Program-made: the position numbers and the translations under genes | The notes under the pieces: model-generated | Told to the model about the DNA's origin: nothing | The model's input: the letters and a program-made list of their open reading frames with translations, nothing else | Databases searched by the model: none | Assembly (NCBI GenBank): GCA_035455745.1 | Contig: DATIEP010000072.1 | Span: 1-64,000, forward strand | Length of the DNA stretch: 64,000 bases | DNA from: JADGGM01 sp027307005 | Lineage (GTDB): Bacteria > Gemmatimonadota > Gemmatimonadetes > Gemmatimonadales > Gemmatimonadaceae | Reading direction: 5' to 3' | Part shown: positions 29,939-37,509 of the stretch, piece by piece | How positions within the stretch are numbered: the first letter of the stretch is position 1 | Layout of the letters: the number at the start of each line of letters is the position of its first letter

Positions 29939-30656
29939 GCGCGCCATCGTCATCATCCCGACGTACAACGAGCGGGACAACATCCAGCGACTCATTCCCG
30001 CGGTACTCGAGAAGGATCCGCGACTCGAGGTCCTGGTAGTCGACGATGCGTCGCCGGACTGTACCGGACAGATGGTCGACTCGATGGCAGCCGAGAATCC
30101 GCGCGTGCACGTGCTGCATCGCGAAGGCAAGATGGGACTCGGCACCGCCTATCTCGCGGGATTCCGATGGGGACTCGAGAACGGCTACGACTTCCTCTTC
30201 GAGATGGACGCGGACTTCTCGCACGACCCCGCCCATCTTCCCCAATTTCTCGACGCGATCACGAATGCCGACCTCGTGTTGGGCTCGAGGTATCGCCGCG
30301 GCAAGGTGACCGTCGTGAATTGGCCGATGACGCGCCTCATCCTGAGCTTCTTCGCCAACATCTATGCGAGAACCGTAACCGGCCTTCCTCTCGAAGATTC
30401 CACGGGCGGGTTCAAGTGCTTTCGCAGGTCCGTTCTCGAGGCGATCGACCTGAACGCGGTGCGATCGAACGGCTATGCGTTCCAGATTGAGATGAGCTTC
30501 CGCGTGTGGAAGAAGGGCTTTCGCATCGTCGAGATTCCGATCGTCTTCGTGGATCGTACCGAGGGCGAAAGCAAGATGTCGCGCAAGATCGTGCGTGAGG
30601 CCGTGTGGATGGTCTGGCGTCTCAGATGGCTGGCGATTACGGGACGCATCAAGTGA
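29931..30656 (+). CDS. polyprenol-phosphate mannose/glucose synthase-like GT2
   Basis: This 241-residue protein closely matches dolichol-phosphate mannosyltransferase catalytic domains: IIPTYNERDNIQRLI, VVDDASPDCTGQ, EMDADFSHDPAHLP, VLGSRYRRG and the ESKMSRKIVREAVWMVWRLR tail. It has no C-terminal membrane domain. It probably makes a polyprenyl-phosphate sugar donor for the YfhO protein encoded just before it, with which it overlaps by eight bases. Confidence 0.9.
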   Translation: MPERAIVIIPTYNERDNIQRLIPAVLEKDPRLEVLVVDDASPDCTGQMVDSMAAENPRVHVLHREGKMGLGTAYLAGFRWGLENGYDFLFEMDADFSHDPAHLPQFLDAITNADLVLGSRYRRGKVTVVNWPMTRLILSFFANIYARTVTGLPLEDSTGGFKCFRRSVLEAIDLNAVRSNGYAFQIEMSFRVWKKGFRIVEIPIVFVDRTEGESKMSRKIVREAVWMVWRLRWLAITGRIK

Positions 30657-31477
30657 GTGACCGGGAGTTCTTCAAGATGTCCGGCTCGGGGAACGACTTC
30701 GTCGTCTTCGACGCCCGCACCGAGCCGGCAGGTCAATTGGCCACACCTCGGGTGATACGTGAAGTCTGTGCGCGCGGGACCGGTGTGGGTGCGGACGGCA
30801 TGGTGTTCATCGAGCCCGCCAGCACCAACGGCGCGCAGTTCCGCATGCGCTACTTCAACAGCGACGGATCTATCGCCGAGATGTGCGGCAACGCCGCGCT
30901 GTGCGTTACCAGCTTGGCGTCGCAGCTGGGTGCGGGCAGCGCAGCGGGGATGCGTTTCGAGACCGACTCCGGAATCGCGTCTGCACGCATGTCCGACGGC
31001 CAGCCGGAGGTCGACCTTTGGCCGGTGACGGACGTCCGGCCAGCCGCGGAGATCGCGCTCGAGCCTCGCGAACAGCGAATTGGCTACGCGATCGTTGGCA
31101 ATCCACATGTCGTGGTCCTGCGCGACGAGCTCGACACGCTCGAGATCGTGCGCCGCGGTCGCGCAATCCGGCTGCACGATTACGTGCGGCCTGGCGGCGG
31201 CGCAAACGCAAACTTCGTCGCGCGTCGGCCTGATGGCGGATTCGACATCCGTACCTACGAACGCGGAGTGGAAGCCGAGACGCTCGCGTGCGGCACGGGT
31301 TCGGTGTCGACGGCGATTTTGTTGGCTGCCTGGAGTGAGGCTGGTCTAGAGACGACGCTCAGGACGCGTTCCGGCCGGTCGCTGACGATCAAGCTGCGCC
31401 GCGAGGGGAGCGCTTGGCTGCCGACGCTGCGTGGTGAGGGCCGAGTGGTCTTTCGGGGGCTGCTGCCGGTTGACTGA
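30653..31477 (+). CDS. dapF: diaminopimelate epimerase
   Basis: This 274-residue enzyme interconverts LL- and meso-diaminopimelate for lysine and peptidoglycan. The paired catalytic cysteines are in SIAEMCGNAALC and ETLACGTGSVST, and FFKMSGSGNDFVVFDA is the family N-terminus. The GTG start overlaps the previous stop (GTGA). It is the last + strand gene before the dif-like site and is followed after seven bases by a hairpin. Confidence 0.95.
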   Translation: MSDREFFKMSGSGNDFVVFDARTEPAGQLATPRVIREVCARGTGVGADGMVFIEPASTNGAQFRMRYFNSDGSIAEMCGNAALCVTSLASQLGAGSAAGMRFETDSGIASARMSDGQPEVDLWPVTDVRPAAEIALEPREQRIGYAIVGNPHVVVLRDELDTLEIVRRGRAIRLHDYVRPGGGANANFVARRPDGGFDIRTYERGVEAETLACGTGSVSTAILLAAWSEAGLETTLRTRSGRSLTIKLRREGSAWLPTLRGEGRVVFRGLLPVD

Positions 31478-31484
31478 CGCGATG

Positions 31485-31510
31485 CTGTCGCGGAATGCCT
31501 ATCGCGACAG
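31485..31510 (+). terminator. hairpin after dapF
   Basis: CTGTCGCG, a ten-base loop and CGCGACAG form a perfect eight-pair stem starting seven bases after the dapF stop. It lacks a T-tract, so it is a candidate terminator or 3'-end stabiliser for the long + strand operon. Confidence 0.5.
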
Positions 31511-31685
31511 TTGGACGACAGTCGGGCGGCTCCATTGGCGTTATGGCTCGATTGAGCAATTCAAGCTTGCAGTCAGTCTATGGAGCGCGGTCGTACGGAG
31601 CAGCTGCTGGTTGGATGGCGACAGTGGCGTAGAAATCCTGGTGGAGCAGCGGAGCGCCGGGATTTCCACAGTTTCCCACGGTCCT

Positions 31686-31713
31686 AGTTTACATAACATA
31701 TCTTATACGAAGT
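31686..31713. other. dif-like XerC/XerD chromosome dimer resolution site
   Basis: The 28 bases read AGTTTACATAA - CATATC - TTATACGAAGT, the 11-6-11 layout of dif. Compared with the Bacillus subtilis dif as I remember it (reverse complement arms AGTTTACATAA and TTCTAGGAAGT, centre TATATA), the left XerD-type arm is identical and about 24 of 28 positions agree. About 20 of 28 agree with E. coli dif. It is non-coding and AT-rich. All right-hand genes point left and nearly all left-hand genes point right, as expected at the replication terminus. Confidence 0.88.
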
Positions 31714-31753
31714 ACAATAGACGGCCAGGGCTCTCGATTGGCGCGGCCTCAAA

Positions 31754-31786
31754 ACGAATGAGGGCGGCCGCAGATCGCAGCCGCCC
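31754..31786 (-). terminator. hairpin at the end of the - strand operon
   Basis: Read on the - strand, GGGCGGC, an eleven-base loop and GCCGCCC form a seven-pair stem followed by TCATTCGTTTTG. It lies about 34 bases past the stop of the TPR gene and is a plausible weak intrinsic terminator that keeps transcription from crossing dif. Confidence 0.5.
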
Positions 31787-31819
31787 CCAGTCTTGCCAAC
31801 GTCACGTGATATCGGCGGC

Positions 31820-32485
31820 TCAGCCGGCCTTGACCGCCTTCGCCTGGAGCTCTCCAAGCCGAACCCGCGCCTCGGCTGCCGCCGGACTCGTTGGATCAGT
31901 CGCGAGCTTGGACCAGATCTTCACCGCGTCGGCCGTCTTGCCGCCCGCTGTGAACGCCCGGGCCGCGTTGGCGAGGTACGTGTCGCGATCAGCCTTGCCC
32001 TGCGCGATCGCGGCGGCCTTCTGGTACGCGCTCGCAGCGTCGTCGAACTTGTTCTGCTGCTCGTACCCGGCACCCAACAAGTTGTACGCCGACGCCTCAA
32101 TGAACTTCGGCTTTTCCGCGATCAGCTTCTGCAGTCCCTCCACGCCCTCGGCGTATTTGCCGGCATCGAAGTAGGTCTGCGCGAGCAGCAGCTGAGCCTG
32201 GCGACCGGCATCCGTGGACCCGTATCTATTCACAAGTCGCTCGAGGTCACTCTGCGCAAGTGCTGAGTTGCCAGCACCTAACGCCTGCTCAGCCTGAAGC
32301 AGCGCCGACGACGCGTTCCGCGCTTGCGCCTGTTGCGACTTCACGTACAAGAACCCGATGCCAACCAGCACCACCACGACGAGAGCGGCGATCGATAGCC
32401 CCTTGCTGTGGATCAGCGCCCATTCCTTGAGATCCTCAGCGCGGTCCTCCAGATCGGGGCGCGCAGCTGCACCTGTCTTGGTCAT
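31820..32485 (-). CDS. membrane-anchored TPR protein (YfgM-like)
   Basis: This 221-residue protein has a charged N-terminal stretch, one membrane helix (LSIAALVVVVLVGIGFLYV) and a periplasmic C-terminal part with tetratricopeptide-type repeats (ALAQSDLERLVNRYGSTDAGRQAQLLLAQTY in part, then KFIEASAYNLLGAGYEQQNKFDDAASAYQKAAA in part). E. coli YfgM has this layout and interacts with envelope chaperones near SecYEG. The ATG at 32485 fits the layout better than upstream in-frame codons. Confidence 0.75.
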   Translation of the reverse strand: MTKTGAAARPDLEDRAEDLKEWALIHSKGLSIAALVVVVLVGIGFLYVKSQQAQARNASSALLQAEQALGAGNSALAQSDLERLVNRYGSTDAGRQAQLLLAQTYFDAGKYAEGVEGLQKLIAEKPKFIEASAYNLLGAGYEQQNKFDDAASAYQKAAAIAQGKADRDTYLANAARAFTAGGKTADAVKIWSKLATDPTSPAAAEARVRLGELQAKAVKAG

Positions 32486-32570
32486 TAGCCTGTTTGTCCT
32501 GCGTGAACGTGAAGAAAGTGAGTGCCTACAAAGACACTCGTTGGTACGGCCACCCGATGCCCTAAACAAG

Positions 32571-32644
32571 TGCCCCTGGGGTGACTCGAACACCCGGCCA
32601 ACGGTTTAGGAAACCGCTGCTCTATCCACCTGAGCTACAGGGGC
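32571..32644 (-). tRNA. tRNA-Arg (anticodon CCT)
   Basis: Read on the - strand, 74 bases fold as a cloverleaf: acceptor GCCCCTG pairs with CAGGGGC, D-arm GCTC/GAGC, anticodon stem GCGGT/ACCGT with loop TTCCTAA (anticodon CCT), a five-base variable loop and T-arm GGGTG-TTCGAGT-CACCC. The discriminator base is A. No CCA is encoded, so it must be added by the nucleotidyltransferase. It decodes AGG, a rare arginine codon in such G+C-rich genomes. Confidence 0.96.
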
Positions 32645-32732
32645 TGTGAGGGTACCCGCCTCGAGACACACGACTGTTCGCGATCCAGCCCGCTACCGGC
32701 GCTGCATTCGCCGATCGCCAGTCACCGCCGGA

Positions 32733-32738
32733 AGTATA
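32733..32738 (-). promoter_or_regulatory. candidate -10 box for the tRNA-Arg gene
   Basis: On the - strand TATACT (five of six to consensus) lies about 90 bases upstream of the mature tRNA, in a gap otherwise without genes. The -35 region is poor. Just upstream, around 32766-32778, CCTCCCGGAGG is a self-complementary hairpin that could end the apt transcript. Confidence 0.35.
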
Positions 32739-32799
32739 GTACCCCACTCCTTTGTGCGGAAACCCTCCGGGAGGCCCACGGCCGGAGTTAGGCGCCCGA

Positions 32800-33348
32800 T
32801 CAGTACTCGAGCAGCGACTCGACGCGCCTGGACGAAAGCGCCTGGACGCCGGACAAGAACGTGAGCACCATCAGGAAGCTGCACCCGATGACACGCGCAC
32901 CGGTGCGCTCCACGAGCTCGCACGTCGCACGCGCCGTCCCTCCGGTGGCCAACACGTCGTCCACGATGAGCGCTCGATCGCTCGGGCCCAGAGCATCGCG
33001 GTGCATCTCGAGGGCGTCGGTGCCGTACTCGAGCGCGTACTGCACCCGCTCCACGATCGAGGGCAGCTTGCCCGGCTTACGGACCGGGACGAACGCCGCG
33101 CCCAGGTGCTGCGCGACCGGGGCGCCCAGGATGAACCCGCGACTCTCGATGCCGATCACGTGCGTGATCGCGTCCGCCGCGAACGGTGCCGCCATGGCTT
33201 CGGTCGCATGGTGAAACAGCGTCGCGTCCAGCAGAATGGGCGTGATGTCCTTGAAGACAATGCCCGACTTTGGAAAGTCCGGGACGTCCCGGATCGCGCG
33301 CCGCAGTTGTCCGGCCAGAGCGCTCGACGTGATCTCGCTTCGGTTCAT
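32800..33348 (-). CDS. apt: adenine phosphoribosyltransferase
   Basis: This 182-residue PRTase salvages adenine to AMP. The PRPP loop is VDDVLATGGTARATCELV, and FPKSGIVFKDITPIL, GIESRGFILGAPVA and VPVRKPGKLP are Apt signatures. It lies seven bases downstream of the acylphosphatase gene, so they probably share a transcript. Confidence 0.95.
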   Translation of the reverse strand: MNRSEITSSALAGQLRRAIRDVPDFPKSGIVFKDITPILLDATLFHHATEAMAAPFAADAITHVIGIESRGFILGAPVAQHLGAAFVPVRKPGKLPSIVERVQYALEYGTDALEMHRDALGPSDRALIVDDVLATGGTARATCELVERTGARVIGCSFLMVLTFLSGVQALSSRRVESLLEY

Positions 33349-33355
33349 GGGTGTC

Positions 33356-33631
33356 TCACCGTCTGATCTCGAAGGGGCGAGCGAGCGACTCGTCGCCGCC
33401 TAACGGGTTGCGGGAGACGTCGCTGACCGACGCGTTCCGCGGTCCGCGCGCCATTGCGGCCGCGAACTTCTCGACCTGCTGATCCTCGCCGCCCACGCCG
33501 ATTTCCACGCTGCCGTCGTCGCAATTTCGCACCCACCCGGATACGCCAAGCCGTTGCGCCGTCTCGCGGGCGAACCATCGGAAGCCGACGCCCTGCACCG
33601 CACCGCGGACGCGCAAGCGCAGGCGCAGCAT
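33356..33631 (-). CDS. acyP: acylphosphatase
   Basis: This 91-residue protein has the two catalytic elements of acylphosphatase: the phosphate-binding loop with Arg (GAVQGVGFRWF) and the Asn in GWVRNCDDGSVE. It hydrolyses carboxyl-phosphate bonds such as acetyl- or carbamoyl-phosphate. The ATG is one base past the upstream stop; a GTG nine bases earlier is possible. Confidence 0.93.
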   Translation of the reverse strand: MLRLRLRVRGAVQGVGFRWFARETAQRLGVSGWVRNCDDGSVEIGVGGEDQQVEKFAAAMARGPRNASVSDVSRNPLGGDESLARPFEIRR

Positions 33632-33632
33632 G

Positions 33633-34931
33633 TCACGCACGAGGGGACGCGCCGGCGCGCAGCAGCGCGGCCAGCGTGAGCGCGAGCGCGCTCTCGTCGC
33701 TCCTGGCGAGCGCGACATCGGCCGGCAACGGCACCTCTCCGGCGCGCACGCGCTGCGCGATGCGCTCCAGCGCCTCGGCGATCGTATCGGGCATGCCGGG
33801 ACGACCGGACACCGACAGCGGCCATCCTTCGGCGCTCGCCGCAAGCTCGTGCGACGTGTCGCCGGTCTCGCCGTGCGCGGCGATTCCGGCCGCGGGCGTC
33901 CGGGCGCGCAGCCCGGAATCCGGCCACGCGAGCGCAGCAGCCAGCTCGTCCGGCGGTGGCGGAACGGCGGGCACGTCCCACGCCTCGTGCGGCGACGGCG
34001 CGTGGTGCTCGACGGCCGGCACCATTCGCGGCGTGGCCCACCGCGGCACGCTCTCGTTAGGCGCCGGCTCGGCGAAGGCTTCGGCGAGCGCTTCGTCGGC
34101 ATCGTCCGGCGCCTGCGGCGCGACGGCCGCCGGCGGCTCCGGCGCCGGTTCCGCCGCGCGCGGCTCGACGACGGACTCGTCGCCTAACGGAGGTTGGGGC
34201 GCGTCCCGCGGCGCCTCCGGCTGCGGCATCGCCTGCGACGCCCAGAAGCTCTCCACCTCCAGCGGCGCGACGTCGGCCGCCGCCGCGTCGAACGCGACTT
34301 CCGTGCGTTCGATCTCGAGGCCCCCGGCCTCGGATGGCGCCGGACGTGCGCCGCGCTCGAGCAGCCGCGACGCATCGTCGTAGACCTGGAACGCCACGGA
34401 CGGATCGTCGCTCACCACCCCCTGCTCGCCCGTCGCGCTGAGGGAGATCGGCGGGGTTTCGTACCGCTCGATCACGAACCCCTCGCCCGCATCGTGCGCG
34501 AGCGTCCCCTGCCCCGCCTCGGACGGCGTTGCTGCGTTAGGCATAGAGGCCGGCCCGGCAGCGGCGGGCTGCTCGGTGACCGCCGCGCCCGTCGGCGCCT
34601 CGGGCTCCGCCGCCATCACCTCGTCGACGGTGACGGAAGCGTTCACCACAGGGAGCGGCGGCGGCTCGTGCGCTGCATCGAGCGCGGGAGCCGATGGCGG
34701 CAATGACACGATCGGCGCCGCGAACGGTGTCACCCGCGGCGCGGCCAACGGCGCCGTGAAGGCCGGCTGCTGTTTCGGGACGCCCGGAGGGGTGAACAGC
34801 GTCCGGCGCGGCGGCGTCGCCGTGGCCGACTGCGACGGCGTCGTTGGACGGCTCGTGCGCGGCGCGAAAAACGGCGGTGAAGCCGTGCTGCGGCGTTGCT
34901 GCTTTTGCGTCTCGTCCGACTGATCGGGCAT
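33633..34931 (-). CDS. large disordered Pro/Ala/Glu-rich protein, function unknown
   Basis: This 432-residue protein has no signal peptide. Residues about 1-370 are low-complexity and probably disordered, rich in Pro, Ala, Glu and Ser, with a basic N-terminal 70 residues and acidic middle. Only the last 60 residues look folded (PGMPDTIAEALERIAQRVRAGEVPLP then ALALTLAALLRAG). Homology is not evident to me. It might be a scaffold or regulatory protein. It is followed after one base by acyP. Confidence 0.6.
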   Translation of the reverse strand: MPDQSDETQKQQRRSTASPPFFAPRTSRPTTPSQSATATPPRRTLFTPPGVPKQQPAFTAPLAAPRVTPFAAPIVSLPPSAPALDAAHEPPPLPVVNASVTVDEVMAAEPEAPTGAAVTEQPAAAGPASMPNAATPSEAGQGTLAHDAGEGFVIERYETPPISLSATGEQGVVSDDPSVAFQVYDDASRLLERGARPAPSEAGGLEIERTEVAFDAAAADVAPLEVESFWASQAMPQPEAPRDAPQPPLGDESVVEPRAAEPAPEPPAAVAPQAPDDADEALAEAFAEPAPNESVPRWATPRMVPAVEHHAPSPHEAWDVPAVPPPPDELAAALAWPDSGLRARTPAAGIAAHGETGDTSHELAASAEGWPLSVSGRPGMPDTIAEALERIAQRVRAGEVPLPADVALARSDESALALTLAALLRAGASPRA

Positions 34932-34980
34932 CGAGGCTCCCGAAAGGTGGGAAAATATAGCGCGCGTGTCGTTGGGCCGG

Positions 34981-35622
34981 CTACGACGGCCAGCCGTGCA
35001 TCCCCACGAGCGGGACGAATCGCGCCGGCCCCATGTCACGACGCTCCAATGCCTCGCCGCGCCGCGTCACGAGCGTGAGCCGCTGCTCCTCGCGATCGCC
35101 CAGCGGAATCAACATGCGGCCGCCGTCGGCGAGCTGCTCGACGAGCGGCTGCGGCTCCGCCGGCGCGCCGGCCGTCACCAGAATCGCGTCGAACGGGGCG
35201 TATTCGCGCCACCCCAGCGTGCCGTCGCCGCTCAGCAGGGAGACGTTCCGGGCGCCCGATTCGCGGATCGCGTCGCGTGCCCGCTCGAGCAGTCCCCCCA
35301 CGCGCTCGATCGAGAAGACCTGGCTCGACAGGTACGACAGCAGCACCGTCTGATAGCCGGAGCCCGTCCCGATCTCGAGCACGCGCTCGGATCCGGTGAG
35401 GCGCAACACCTCGAGATAGCGCGCGTGCGTGGACGGCTGCGAGATGGTTTGGCCGTTGCCGATGGGCAGCGCGCTGTCTTCGTACGCGCGGTGGCGCATA
35501 CCGGTGGGCACGAAGAGATGCCGCGGCGTCTGATCGAACGCGCGCAGCACGTTGAGATCGCCCACGCCGCCGTCGTGCAGCGACTCGACCAGCCGGCGGC
35601 GGGCGCCGGCGAACTGGCTCAT
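34981..35622 (-). CDS. pcm: protein-L-isoaspartate O-methyltransferase
   Basis: This 213-residue SAM-dependent methyltransferase repairs isoaspartyl residues. The N-terminal FVPTGMRHRAYEDSALPIGNGQTISQP (shown in two parts: FVPTGMRHRAYED and ALPIGNGQTISQP) is the Pcm signature, and VLEIGTGSGYQTVLLSYL is the SAM-binding motif. The ATG overlaps the surE stop (ATGA), and surE-pcm coupling is a common arrangement. Confidence 0.95.
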   Translation of the reverse strand: MSQFAGARRRLVESLHDGGVGDLNVLRAFDQTPRHLFVPTGMRHRAYEDSALPIGNGQTISQPSTHARYLEVLRLTGSERVLEIGTGSGYQTVLLSYLSSQVFSIERVGGLLERARDAIRESGARNVSLLSGDGTLGWREYAPFDAILVTAGAPAEPQPLVEQLADGGRMLIPLGDREEQRLTLVTRRGEALERRDMGPARFVPLVGMHGWPS

Positions 35623-36383
35623 GGCAGTTCCATCCACCACGACGTCGCGTCCTCCAGCATGCGGGTGTGCGTGAGGTCGAGCGTCAACGGCGTGACCGAC
35701 ACGTATCCCTCGTTGACGGCGCGGAAGTCCGAGTCGTCGGCCCCGCTCCACTCCGCCGAGCCGCCCCCGATCCAGAAGATCTCGCGGCCGCGCGGGTCGT
35801 GCATGCGCACCAGCGAGTCGGAGTAGACGCGTCTGCCCAACCGCGTTAGGCGGATGCCCTTGATCTGCGCCGCCGGCAGCGGCGGCAGGTTGATGTTGAG
35901 CAGCGTATCGCGCGGGATGTGCTCGAGGTGCACCAGGTGGCCGAGCAGCTTGGACACCACCTGGACCTGGTCGGCGAGCAGCGCCGGATCCGCCTTGAGC
36001 TCTCCGCCGGCGAACGAGAGCGCCATGGCGGGGATGCCTAACGTGACCCCTTCCATCGCCGCGGCCACGGTGCCCGAGTAGAGCACGTCCTCGCCCATGT
36101 TGTGCCCGTGGTTGATGCCGCTCAGCACGAAGTCCGGCCGCTCGGGCATGAGCGCCTCGACCGCGAGCATGACGCAGTCGGTCGGCGTCCCGTCCACTTG
36201 CCATCGATGCTCGCCCCGCATCACCGGACGGATCGGATGGTGCAGCGTGAGCGAGTGGCTGGTGGCGCTCTGCTCCCGGTCGGGCGCGACGATCGTCACA
36301 TCGCCTAACGAAGCGGCGGCCTTGGCCAGGCACTCCAGGCCGAACGCGAGGATGCCGTCGTCGTTGGTGCACAACAGCCGCAT
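35619..36383 (-). CDS. surE: 5'/3'-nucleotidase SurE
   Basis: This 254-residue metal-dependent nucleotidase is linked to stationary-phase survival. MRLLCTNDDGILAFGLECL holds the paired Asp ligands. VAPDREQSATSHSLTL, GTPTDCV and LSGINHGHNMGEDVLYSGTV are conserved family motifs. The stop overlaps pcm and the start overlaps the preceding glycosyltransferase stop (TGATG). Confidence 0.96.
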   Translation of the reverse strand: MRLLCTNDDGILAFGLECLAKAAASLGDVTIVAPDREQSATSHSLTLHHPIRPVMRGEHRWQVDGTPTDCVMLAVEALMPERPDFVLSGINHGHNMGEDVLYSGTVAAAMEGVTLGIPAMALSFAGGELKADPALLADQVQVVSKLLGHLVHLEHIPRDTLLNINLPPLPAAQIKGIRLTRLGRRVYSDSLVRMHDPRGREIFWIGGGSAEWSGADDSDFRAVNEGYVSVTPLTLDLTHTRMLEDATSWWMELP

Positions 36384-37057
36384 CAGGCGAACGCTCCGGC
36401 GCGCTGTCGCCAGATGGCGCGGACCACCAGCGCCGTGTCCCGCACCAGGCGGAAGTGGCTCGGCGCGCCGTACATCGTAGGCACCGGGACGGCGGCAATC
36501 GTGAACCCGGCGCGTGCCGCGCCGATGAGAAATTCCGTCTCGAACTCGTATCGATCGCCGCTCGCACGGACGCGCTCGAGCACGGTGCGGCGCATCGCGC
36601 GAAAGCCGCACTGCGCGTCCGGCACCCGGGAATGCACGATCGCGCCCACGGCTCGGCTCGCGAGCGCGTTCGTGACTCGCCGGCCCATCGGCATCGCGCC
36701 GGCCCCGCGCGCGCGCGTGCCCACCGCCAGGTCCGCGTTGTCGAGCGCGGCGACCAGTCGAGGCGCCGCCCACGGGTCGTGCTGGCCGTCCGCATCCACG
36801 GTCACCACCGCGCGCGCACCCTGGGCGAGCGCCGCGCTCGCCCCCGCGCGAAGGGCCGCGCCTTTGCCGCGGTTGCGCTCGAAGCGCATCACGGTGTCGG
36901 CACAGGCGCGTGCAACCGCATGGGTGTCATCGCGCGACCCGTCGTCCACCACGATGATGCACGCGCCGGCGAGCGCCTCGCGGAGCGCGGCCACCACGAG
37001 CGGCAACGTCGGCGCCGCATCGAGCGCGGGAATCACGCACGCGAGCGGCGCGATCAC
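36383..37057 (-). CDS. family 2 glycosyltransferase
   Basis: This 224-residue GT-A protein has ACVIPALDAAPTLP, IIVVDDGSRDDTHA, VTVDADGQHDP and the DAQCGFRAMRRTVLE segment, close to dolichyl-phosphate mannose synthase-type enzymes without membrane domain. The acceptor is unknown. The GTG start overlaps the stop of the MerR gene (GTGA), which rules out the longer open frame. Confidence 0.87.
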   Translation of the reverse strand: MIAPLACVIPALDAAPTLPLVVAALREALAGACIIVVDDGSRDDTHAVARACADTVMRFERNRGKGAALRAGASAALAQGARAVVTVDADGQHDPWAAPRLVAALDNADLAVGTRARGAGAMPMGRRVTNALASRAVGAIVHSRVPDAQCGFRAMRRTVLERVRASGDRYEFETEFLIGAARAGFTIAAVPVPTMYGAPSHFRLVRDTALVVRAIWRQRAGAFA

Positions 37058-37509
37058 CGGCCGCGGCCTCCGCCTCCCGACGGAGGCTTGGCCGCCGACG
37101 GAGCCGGTTCCGCACCGTCGCCGCCTAACAAGCCGAGGACTTCGCGCAGCTCCTGCTCCATGGTTTCGATGGTCTGCAGGTCGAGCGCGGTGCGGGCCGC
37201 CGGCCGCAGCTCGCCCTTGCGGCGGTGCTGGTCGACCTTCTGCCGCGCGCCGTCGATCGTGTACTTCTCGGTGTACAGCAGATGCTTGACGAGCATGATG
37301 AGCTCGATCTCGCGCCGCTGGTACACGCGGTTGCCGGAGCGGTTCTTCGCCGGGCTCAGAAACCGGAACTGGCTCTCCCAGTAGCGCAGCACGTGCGGCT
37401 TGAGGCCGGTCAGCTCGCACACCTCGCCGATGGAGAAGAACTCCTGCACCGGGTCGCGGTGATGGCCCTGGGCATTCGAGTGCGCCGAGCGTGGGGACTG
37501 TGGACTCAT
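37054..37509 (-). CDS. MerR-family transcriptional regulator
   Basis: This 151-residue protein has the N-terminal MerR helix-turn-helix and wing (FFSIGEVCELTGLKPHVLRYWE, then SGNRVYQRREIELI), then a coiled-coil region and a disordered Gly/Pro tail. No metal-binding cysteine cluster is seen. Homologues with this start (HVLRYWESQF) are often single, unassigned regulators. It overlaps gpsA upstream (ATGA). Confidence 0.9.
   Translation of the reverse strand: MSPQSPRSAHSNAQGHHRDPVQEFFSIGEVCELTGLKPHVLRYWESQFRFLSPAKNRSGNRVYQRREIELIMLVKHLLYTEKYTIDGARQKVDQHRRKGELRPAARTALDLQTIETMEQELREVLGLLGGDGAEPAPSAAKPPSGGGGRGR

Larger units (their letters stand above)
31478..31819. other. 342-base non-coding region at the orientation switch
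   Basis: The region lies between the ends of two convergent operons. It holds a hairpin after dapF, a dif-like site in an AT-rich patch at 31686-31722 and a hairpin at the end of the - strand TPR gene. No credible protein is encoded, although one frame stays open through it. Confidence 0.8.

Noticed and set aside
31686..31713. Resemblance to loxP (arm ACTTCGTATA on the - strand)
   Set aside because: The 11-6-11 geometry and the XerD arm fit dif better; loxP has 13-8-13 symmetry, and no Cre-like gene is present.
31431..32174. Long + strand open frame across the dif region
   Set aside because: It overlaps dapF and the TPR gene, lacks a coding-like composition and resembles no family.
34981..36795. 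Very long - strand frame covering pcm, surE and part of a glycosyltransferase
   Set aside because: Only the pcm part is coding; surE and the glycosyltransferase are in other frames with better starts.
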